Origin: Costus lasius
Lineage: Eukaryota > Streptophyta > Magnoliopsida > Zingiberales > Costaceae
Reading direction: 5' to 3'
DNA: 64,000 nucleotides
Assembly (NCBI GenBank): GCA_027563935.2
Contig: CM050453.2
Span: 85,844,665-85,908,664, forward strand
Position numbers and translations under genes: made by a program
The notes under the pieces: model-generated
The model's input: the letters and a program-made list of their open reading frames with translations, nothing else
The model's database searches: none
Told to the model about the DNA's origin: nothing
Shown: positions 55,569-64,000 of the stretch, in pieces
Layout: every line of letters begins with the position of its first letter
Position numbering within the stretch: the first letter of the stretch is position 1

Positions 55569-55750
55569 TTATCTTTTTTAAAAATAAAAAATAAAAAATG
55601 CATTTATTAAAAGGCTTACGGCCTTAAGTCATCAAAATACAAAAGATTGTTCAGCTAGGGAGGCTAGCTAGCTTTCCAACATTCATTCTGTTTGCTACAT
55701 TTAATATATTTGGCAAGCCAATCAGCAACAACATTAAACTTCCTATCAAC

Positions 55751-58700
55751 CTACTCAAATATAGTGCCTCTAGAAGAAGACATAAAATGGATGTCTCTAA
55801 TCACGTCTTGAACATTAACATCAGACAAAAGCTCTGAATCCTTTATGAAAGTTAGAGCTTCCGAGTAGTTAGACTCCACAATGATAAGAAACTTTGTTAG
55901 GTCCGAGGTGGAGTAAATATAAGCCAATGCGCTCCGAATGGCCAATAGTTTAGCTAAAAGAGCTGAATTATAACTTAGATAAGCAGCAGCAACCAACAAG
56001 ACATTTGCATTGCTATCCCTGATTATATAACCCAAGCCAGCATCATTTGAAGTTTTGTTCCAAGCACCATCTGTATAAACTTTTAAATACCCAGTTAAAG
56101 GTCTTGACCACTTCAAACTCTTGAAGTGTTTGCTAATGTTTGTGGTTTTATCCCACCGAAATGCTAAGTCGTGGTCTTTAAGATTAGCCCAAGTATTTCT
56201 ACCCCAGATCATGTTAGGAAGCTCATTTTGAAAAATAGCTGTATTTCTTTCTTTCCATACCCGCCAAAAGGTAAATAAAATTAGTTCTAAAGTATTTGAG
56301 TCAACAACAGAGAAAATCCAGGAGTATCCCTTTTCCACAATTTGGGTTAAATCTTTACCAAGGAAATGCTTTCCAAGATACTCCAAAATGTCTCTAGTAA
56401 AAATGCAAGAGTAAATAGATGTTCACAAGATTCCTCATCTTGTTTACACAACATACAAATATTCGGGCCATGGAAACCTAATTTCACAAGAATATCAAAA
56501 GTTTGGAGTTTGTGGTGAAGCAGCTTCCAGCCAAAAATTTTTATTTTGGCTGATATTTTGAGATTCCAAAGGATTTTCCAGCCGAGCCAAGAGTCAATAG
56601 GAGAAATAGAATGATTAAACAAAGCCCGACATACGCATTTGGTAATAGGGAGCCCATGTGAGTTTTCATTCCAAAACAAGCAATCCATAGAAGGCAAAGA
56701 GGGAAGAACAATGTTAGAAATGGCCTGGACAATTTCTTGGCTGCCCCAATTCTGAATTTTATCGACATCCCAAAAGTTATTGAGGATAAAAGAAGAGACA
56801 ACTTGATTAGAAATTGCTCTAGTATCAATAAAAGTAGGTTTAAAGGCAAAAGGAATATTAGAGCACCAAGGATGGTTAATAATAAGAGTGTCCTTACCAT
56901 CATTAATGCGCTTACTTAAAAAAGGCTTGAGGAGTTTAAGATCATCAATTAAAGCCTTCCAAGCCCTACTAGACTTTCTATAGGGAAGGGAAATCCAAGG
57001 GTCAATGGAGCCATATTTTGCATGAGAAACCCTAAACCCAAAGGTTGTCACGATTGTTAAGATTATCAATAATTCTGTGGCAGTTAATAGTATGTCTCAT
57101 AAGGGCCAAATATTTTAAGTAAATACCTCCTTGATCTTTGGGTCTCAAAAGAGACTCCCATTTTATGAGGTGCAGGCCTTTCTTACCATCATTTTTGCCC
57201 CAGATAAAGCCTCTGACAGGAGCATTTAACTTATTAAGTTGAGATCTAGAAAGGCCAGAGGAAATCATATTATGAAGAGGGGTAGAGGCAAGAACACTTT
57301 TAGCAAGAGTCCGGCTTGGCTTAAGAATTGACCTTGGCAAGATTGGATTTTAAAGAGAATAGCATTAACACTTTCCTTGTAACAGCTGGAGGAAATGTGA
57401 ATAGGGTTAATGCTGACACCCAAATATTTAAAAGGAAAAAAACCTTGCCTCAGGCCTAAATCATTAAGAATTCTTTGCCTAGTATAAGAGGGACAATGCT
57501 TAGGAAAATAGATGCTAGATTTGTCAGGGTTAATCTTCTGACCAGTGATATCGTGGTAAGTAGACAAAATTTGCTTAATGTTCCTACAAGACTTCTTGTT
57601 AGCATGAAAACAGAGGATGATATCATCAGCATACATAATATGAGAGATGCTACATTGGCCCTTGAAATTCATGGGCGTAATCAAATTGCATTTAGTGGGA
57701 TGATTAAGAAGGATGTTGAGAATATTGGCAGAAATCACATAAAGATAGGGGGAAAGAGGATCTCCTTGACGGATACCTCTGTCACCCTTAAACTCGGAGG
57801 AGGACTCCCATTAATATTGCAAGTAAAGATGGGATAATTCATACAAGTTTCAATCCAGCGAATGAATTGCTGAGGTATGCCGATAAGATCAAGAGCAAGG
57901 GATATAGCTTGCCTCTTGATAGTGTCAAAAGCTTTTTCCAAATCAAGCTTGACCATGATCACAGGGTTTTTGGCCCGGGAATTAAAAAAGGAATGAGCAA
58001 TTTCTTGTATTGTGAGAATATTATCATGAATTTTTTCCTATCTTTAATAAAGGCAGATTGTTCGATACTGATCAAATCAGGCAAGATCAGCTTAAGTCTA
58101 TTGGCCAAAAACTTAGAAAGAATTTTGTATTTCACATTATAAAGAGAAATCGGTATGAAGTCCTTGATTCTAGTGGGGTTGACACTTTTAGGAATGAAGA
58201 TAATTTGAGTCTTCCCCCAATCAGTTGGGAGGGAATTAGAGAGTTGAAATTGCGAAAGAATTTCATATAGTAAAAATGAATAGTTTCCCATAAGTGTTTG
58301 AAAAATTCAGGGGTAAAACCATCCGACTAGGGCTGGTACCATTTTTGAGCCCTCGAATAACCTCCAAAACTTCTTGCGAGCCAAAAGGTCTACACAAGGA
58401 AGTCTAAATGTTAGCATCAAGAGGGAGTCTGTACATCACAAGAATGGCTAGGGAGGACTTCACGCAGCTGGAGAGATTATTAGAATTAGTCCAAAGGGAT
58501 AAATAGTGAAGTTTAAATTTATTCTTAATCTCATGAATATTTTGGATTGAGACCCCATTATCCTCAATGATCCTTCTAATTAGATTGTGTCTTTTCCTAG
58601 CAGAGACTAGCCGATGGACGAGCTTAGTATTAGCATCCCCATAGTTAATCCAACTACATTTAGCCAAGGTTTTCCATTTGATATAAATTTGTCTATTGAG

Positions 58701-59720
58701 AGCTTTGGCTTTATTCGTTAGGCAAAGAAGGTGAATGTTATCTTCCTCAGACAAGGGCAAGCAACATTCAGCATCCTCCAGATCCTTAATCTCTCTAAGG
58801 GTATCATTCAGGGTGGATTCAGGCTTACCAAGGCACCTTCGATTCCAATTAATAAGGTTAAAACTAATTTTGTTTGACCTAGCAGACAAGGAAGGGTCAG
58901 GAAGATCAGGATTATTCCAAATGTATTTGACTATTTTTAGATTCAGGATCAAAATTCCAAATAGCCCTATATTTGAAAGGGGGGGGGGGGTTTGGAGGTT
59001 TCTCACTAGGAAGGGTTTTAATAAGAAGGGGATTATGGTCCGAAAGAACTCTAGGAAGATGTTTGACAAAGGAATTCCGAAATAAATTCATCCAATGACT
59101 GTTAGCTAAGGCCCGATCAAGTCTACAAAGAACTTTCTTATGACCTTTTTAATTATTAGACCACGTAAAAGGGATGGAGTCATAACCCAGATCAATCAGA
59201 CCATGAGTAGAAACAAAATCTTTGAAAAGTCGATTAGAGAGATTATTAGAGAAAGGGGATCCCCCAACTTTTCATGCTCATCGACAACACAGTTAAAATC
59301 CCCACAGAGCATCCAAGGGATGTCATCCATGGAGATTTTCATAAAATCAGACCACATACTATTTCTAATAGAGTAAAAGTTTCTAGCATAAAAGAGAGAG
59401 AGAAGCCAAGGGGCATACCTTATATTGTCGATAACTAAGCTAACAAATTGAGAAGAGATCAAAGTTACATCAACATCCGGGAATTTGCTATTCCAGGTTA
59501 TTAGAATACCACCAGAAGCCTTCTTTCCTGGAGCGTGAGCATGTCTCCAGGCTTTTCCCAACTGCTTGGTAAAAGTTTTCGCTTCTTCCTCATCGAGATG
59601 CGACTCCTGCAAAGCAAAGATTGCCGGTCTATGGATTCATTTCCAGTGATGTATAAGGTCATGAACTTGCTTCCTTGCCACTCCCCTACAGTTCCATGAA
59701 ATACAAATCATAGAAAACAT
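55751..59720 (-). pseudogene. LINE ORF2: endonuclease, RT, zinc finger, RNase H
   Basis: Starts near ATG 59720 with the SWNCRGV block of plant LINE ORF2. Endonuclease (to about 59190): FALQESHLDEEEAK and WMLCGDFNCV. RT: IFIPKSVNPTRIKDFIPISL, FLANRLKLILP, VKLDLEKAFDTIK and the catalytic MYADDIILCFH near 57630. A zf-RVT segment (WKILWNLKISAKIKIFGWKL ... CMLCKQDEESCEHLF) lies at about 56440-56590. The RNase H region has VYTDGAWN with its first Asp, but the expected Glu is Lys (LLAKLLAIRSAL) and the next Asp is Asn (VESNYSEAL), so even a repaired frame would lack two catalytic acids. At least six frame breaks are evident. Confidence 0.87.
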
Positions 59721-59768
59721 TAAAAGAAGGAGAAGGAGGACACAAAACCAGCCATAGGACCAAAGAGG

Positions 59769-60150
59769 TCAAGCAGGAAACTTAGGGCTAGGGCCAGCCT
59801 TTGCCCTTTTCAATTGCAGCAAGTTCTGCTTAAGGAGGAGACGATCCTTGGAAGGCACCATCTGACTCCTATGGGTAGAGTGGCTTCCCTCCAAGTCCTC
59901 TTTCTGACCACTAAAAACAGAACCCAGCCTCTGGTGAGCACTGCCCCAAATTACAAGGCATGAGAAGGTGGAATCCGATTGTAGAAGGGGAGGGGTCCCA
60001 AACATCGGGTCCTAACATGGCACTAAGGCGAGCCCGTTTTCCTTAGACAGATCCAACATTTCAAGATCTGGTCTAATTCTCCTCGCTCCGGAGTGATTGA
60101 GTCTGCAACTATTTCTCCTTTCTCCGCTTGAGACCTCACGATCCATCTTG
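59769..60150 (-). pseudogene. LINE ORF1 C-terminal remnant (tentative)
   Basis: Short minus-strand open pieces upstream of ORF2, ending KAGPSPKFPA at 59769, with an earlier fragment reading ETLARWIVRSQAEKGEI near 60150. Position just 5' of ORF2 suggests ORF1; no RNA-binding domain is recognisable, so this rests on context. Confidence 0.35.
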
Positions 60151-60248
60151 CTAATGTCTCACACAAACATAATGATGTTTTTAAGCATAACAATGCTTTT
60201 TATTTATCCGGGGACACATTTTGGCACACAGGTTTTTTTGTAATATTA

Positions 60249-60540
60249 TAACAACTATTACTTGCATACGAAATTCAATGTGAGAACTCGAAATGTTACA
60301 GAGATGGCTATTCATTCCCCGGAACTTGATGCTTTGTTGTTTTTGGTAAGACAAGTAGTTGAGGCAATGTTCCAGGTGCGGCCGCTTTGATTCGAAGACT
60401 CATCCAGAACGAAATTAATGGTCTCCGCGATTTCAATAATCTGCAAAAATGACCTTGGAAAGGGAGGCATGCTCACTTCCACAATGCCCTCGAGAATCTG
60501 AACAACCTGCCCCATCGTCGGCCTGTAACTCTCTTCAAAA
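60249..60540 (-). pseudogene. Receptor kinase 3'-end fragment (copy of 17150-17420)
   Basis: Aligns with residues about 787-860 of the intact kinase at 17197-19710 and with its 3' untranslated sequence. It reads ESYRPTMGQVVQILEGIVEV and SMPPFPRSFL, then FVLDESSNQSGRTWNIAS. A one-base insertion near 60350 shifts the frame, and sequence past the old stop (GTTACAGAGATGG against GCTACAGAGATGG) still matches. Homology ends abruptly near 60540. It is a relic of a second, related gene or of a partial duplication. It cannot encode a kinase. Confidence 0.85.
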
Positions 60541-61775
60541 TGATAATCAATAAAAGAATTCAAATACAAAATTTTTCTCCATAGCACCGGAACTTTTATA
60601 TGATTTTCCATGAAATTTAAATTTGGATAATAGTAAGACTAATTCTGTATCTCTAAAAAAAATAAAAATTTATATATGTTTTGTGCCCTTGATGTCTTTG
60701 AGAGGAATCAATATTGACCAATTTAAACATATCTTCCATTATTCCTCCGCTTAAATTTTATCAAGAGGTGCAGTTAAATGTCTTTCTAAAAATTATCACA
60801 AAAGATTATTTCATGACACAATGTGAGCTAAATCAATAATTTTCAATCTTCACATTTTCTCTAATAAGTGAAATAATAGGTCAATGTATTTCCATCTTTA
60901 GCGATACACCAATTTATTTTTTGCTAGTGCAATGATACATTTGTTATTTTTGCTAGTCATATTTGTACTCATAATTTTTTTTGCATAATCATGCACCATA
61001 ATATATGAGTATGCGGATCTTGCCATAGGAGTAGGGGCAGATTTATGTTGTCTCTAGTGTGAGCAGCTGCCCCGGTTTATAGAGTATATATATCATATAA
61101 AGGTACCTAGAATATATATCATATAAATCTAATTAAAAGTTGTACATTTTGCCTCCCTATACTCTCTGGGATCCACTACATAGGGGAGAAGTGTTATTTG
61201 CTTATTTCTTCAATTTCTAAGTTAGTGCACAATACCACCTAAGCATAGCACAAACTGTGATAGATTAGTTTTGCAATTCATAATGAGCACATGGACCCAA
61301 CTTGGCCCATTTTACCCTGATGGATCAAAAATCTATAAGAAATACTTGTTTATCTTTTTCATAAAATTTTATACATGTCCCTCATGATATATAAGGGTAT
61401 TTATATACTTTTTTCAAAGAAAATATAAATTGTTAGAGTGGACCATATTAACTTCAGACTATTTCCACCTTTGGATATGCTCTTTTCATGGGGCTCATTG
61501 CTTGGCTACCACAAACCTAATATAGCTATTGTCGCTATGAATGATTTTCCATGATTGTTTCTTATTACCAAATTATTATAGACTTAATTTTTTAGTTGCT
61601 CAAAGACTTCGTCAATGAGTTAGCTAGTCCTAGGAGAACCAAGTCTAATGTGTTAAGTGTCACCCATACTCAGTTTATAAACACACCTGCTGTTTGTTTT
61701 ACTACTGCTTTTTATGTGATTAGCACTCATGGTGTTCCCAAGTGCTCTTTTATTAGATGTTTCCTATAGGTTTTA
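60541..61775. other. AT-rich spacer, no gene seen
   Basis: No coding, repeat or transposon end could be supported. It contains short AT-rich runs such as the doubled ATATATATCATATAAA near 61085-61125. Its right end is the abrupt edge of the gypsy pol fragment. Confidence 0.5.
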
Positions 61776-64000
61776 TTTTGTTGTGGCGTAATTGCTCTGT
61801 GCTCCATCGAGTGTTCGGCTGGCGTAATAAATGACATGAGCTCGGTTGTCTTTCCGCTATCCTAATACGGTTCCTACCGCATAGTCGCTAGCATCGCACA
61901 TAACTTCGAAGGGTAGCGAACAATCCAGAGGTTGTATTATAGGGGCGGAAACCAACACTTTCTTTAGTTGCTGAAATGCATCCATGCAGTTCTGGTAAAA
62001 ACAAACGGAGTATCCTTAGCAAGCAAAGATGTTAAAGGCCTAGCGATTTTAGAAAAATTCTCAATGAATTGTCTATAAAAGCCTGCATATCCCAAGAAAC
62101 TCCTTAATCCTTTGACGGAGTTTGGAGGCGGCATTCTCTCCATCACATCGATTTTTGCTTTGTCGACTTCGATAGCACACTCTGATATCAAATGACCAAG
62201 AACAATCCCTTCTTTTACCATAAAATGACATTTATCCCAATTTAGTACCAGGTTCATCTCTTCACAGCGCTGCAAAACACGGGTCAGATTAGATAAACAA
62301 GAGTTAAAACTAGACCCGTATACCGAAAAGTCATCAAAAAAGATGTTCATGATGTCTTCGATGAAATCTGAGAAGATTGCCATCATGCACCGTTGAAAAG
62401 TAGCGGGAGCATTACATAAGCCAAATGACATACGCCGATAAGCGAATGTGCCGAATGGACATGTGAACGTGGTTTTCTTTTGGTCATCGGGATGTATTGG
62501 TATTTGGAAAAATCCTGAGTAGCCATCCAAGAAACAAAAATAAGAGTTAGTGGCTAATCTTTCAAGCATTTGATCAATAAAGGGAAGAGAAAAATTGTCC
62601 TTGCTTGTAGCCTTGTTCAGTTTTCGATAGTCGATACACATGCGCTACCCGGTAACGGTTCTTTGCGGGATCAATTCTTTATCTTCGTTCTTTACTACCG
62701 TTACTCCTCCTTTCTTTGGTACCACATGTACCAAACTTACCCATTGGCTGTCTGAAATAGGGTAAATAACCCCAGCATCTAATAGTTTCAGAATTTCTTT
62801 CCTAACCACCTCTTTCAAGTTTGGGTTTAGCCGTCTCTGGAATTCGATAGATGGTTTGTTGCCTTCTTCTAGTTGTATCCTGTGCATACACAAGGAAGGA
62901 TTAATACCTTTTATATCTTTCAAAGCATAGTCAATTACCTTCTTATGCTTTCGAAGCTTATCAAGGAGAATGTTTGTTTGCTCTGAATCAAGGTGAGCTG
63001 CTATAATAATGGGGTAAATAGAATTTTCACCTAAAAATTCATACCTGAGGTTGCTCGGTAAGGATTTGAGCTCTAAGTTAAGTCGTTCGCTAATCTCAGA
63101 TTTTGTAGCAGATGATTCCTCAAGCTTTTCTACATCTGGCTCAATTGCAGTGTTCGAGTCGAGAATATTGGCATAAGCACTAACTTCTTCCTTCTGCTCT
63201 TTGTCATAGCCACCCATCAGGCACACCTCGAGGGGGTCAATGTTTGTCTGACAGATGTGAGACGAATTAAGCTCGTCGTCGATGACTTCGATACTACAGC
63301 AGGAGTCTGCAAAAAGAGGCTTCTTTAGGCTTTCGGTAATATCAAATTCAACCGTATCATCTCCTATACGCAGTGTCAACTTCACATTTTTAACGTCGAT
63401 TATAGCACCGGTAGTTGCTAAAAATGGTCTGCCCAGTATTATAGGAAGCTTGGAGTCTTCTTCTATCTCAAGTACAACGAAATCAGCTAGAATAAAAAAT
63501 TTACCAACCTTTATTGGCACGTCTTCTAGAATTCCTACTGGATGTCATACGGAATGATCGGCCAATTGCAATGAGATATTTGTCGGCTTGAGGTCTCCGA
63601 TGTCTAGTTTCTTGCAAAGAGAGAGCGGCATCAGGCTTACACTGGCGCCAAGGTCGCACAAAGCACGGTCGAAAGGTGTGTTTCCAATCAGGTATTCAAC
63701 GGTAAAACTACCTGGGCCCTTCAACTTTGGCGGTAACTTATTTTGGATTATTGCGCTGCATTCTTTAGTTAACGCCAATGTCTCGTGTTCTTCCATTTTT
63801 CTCTTATTAGATAAAATTTCTTTCAAAAACTTAGCATAGGATGACATTTGTGATAAAGCATTGGTAAATTGTATGTTAATGTATAATTACTTTAGAACCT
63901 AAAAAAACTTACCGAATTGTCGATCAAGTTTTGCTTTTGCCAACCTCTATGGAAATGGAATGGGTGGTTTGTAAGGTGGTGGTGGTACATATGCAGATTC
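61776..64000 (-). pseudogene. Athila/Tat-type gypsy gag-pol fragment, runs off the window
   Basis: Read on the minus strand from the window edge. The gag end comes first (KAKLDRQFGKFF, stops, then MSSYAKFLKEILSNKRKMEE). Protease follows with the active site CDLGASVSLMPLSLCKKL and the fold segment LPIILGRPFLATTGAIIDV. RT has MCIDYRKLNKATSKDNF and YSGFFQIPIHPDDQ, FGLCNAPATFQRCM, and the catalytic box as FFDDFSVYG near 62330. RNase H begins EVMCDASDYAVGTVLG and YYASRTLDGAQSNYATT, where homology ends at about 61776, so RNase H and integrase are cut off. Stops at about 63545, 62642 and 61832 make it a pseudogene. Domain order and motifs are those of the Athila/Tat lineage. Confidence 0.88.

Larger units (their letters stand above)
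55569..60150 (-). mobile_element. L1-type LINE with RNase H domain, decayed
   Basis: Minus-strand non-LTR element. The 3' end (lowest coordinate) carries AATAAATGCATTTTTTA-type sequence and a short A-run at about 55568-55575. ORF2 remnants cover endonuclease, RT, zinc-finger and RNase H regions; a piece of ORF1 remains above 59769. The 5' end near 60150 is set only by loss of coding signal. No target duplication could be paired. Frameshifts and stops throughout show it is old. Confidence 0.85.

Noticed and set aside
57475..59376. Plus-strand frames across the LINE
   Set aside because: Antisense shadows of ORF2, whose motifs are clear on the minus strand.
55569..60200. A target-site duplication for the LINE
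   Set aside because: Words such as AAAAGCATTATC near 55560 and AAGCATAAC near 60185 are too dissimilar to support one.

Overview
This is plant nuclear DNA from a repeat-rich angiosperm chromosome; I cannot name the species. The evidence is one intronless G-type lectin S-receptor-like kinase gene lying among LTR retrotransposons with plant-type primer sites (initiator Met-tRNA and Asp-tRNA), an endogenous caulimovirid, PIF/Harbinger and Mutator-like (MULE) DNA transposons, MITEs and an L1-type LINE. I see no tRNA, rRNA or CRISPR and no bacterial features.

Layout. 1-3720: rearranged endogenous pararetrovirus, with an RT-RNase H fragment on + and a promoter/poly(A)/PBS block on -. 4135-4274: Tourist-like MITE. 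5010-5836 plus 15085-15866: a decayed PIF/Harbinger element (Myb/SANT gene and truncated transposase, both on -). It is cut in two by a complete Ty1/copia element at 5837-15084, with two 2242-bp LTRs about 99 percent identical and target duplication CCATC. 16096-16551: a second MITE-like unit. 17197-19710: the intact receptor kinase (-).

21418-47302 reads best as one large MULE bounded by inverted repeats of about 137 bp. It carries a ULP1-like cysteine-peptidase gene (+), a second + gene of unknown function with an acidic tail, and a FAR1/MuDR-type transposase (-). Later insertions split it: a 3.74-kb putative solo LTR (22675-26414, duplication GGATG), a probable older LTR (27781-37414) that itself contains a young, nearly intact Ty3/gypsy element (28375-36205), and a 1.8-kb solo LTR (40036-41850, duplication ACCAC). 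Removing these leaves a MULE of about 10.7 kb.

47595-55127 is a complete non-autonomous Athila/Tat-type LTR element (duplication ATAAT) that keeps only a gag-like gene and the end of pol. 55569 to about 60150 is a decayed LINE (-) with endonuclease, RT, zinc-knuckle and RNase H regions. 60249-60540 is a broken copy of the 3' end of the receptor kinase gene. From 61776 to the window end is an Athila/Tat pol fragment (-).

The most unusual signals are: a copia element whose LTRs are young but whose genes are long dead, implying mobilisation in trans; clusters of the palindrome TACGGCACTGCCGTA and relatives in two divergent LTR families; a minisatellite family shared by three positions inside the MULE; and a third gene in the MULE. 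All homology calls rest on reading motifs by eye, without database searches.
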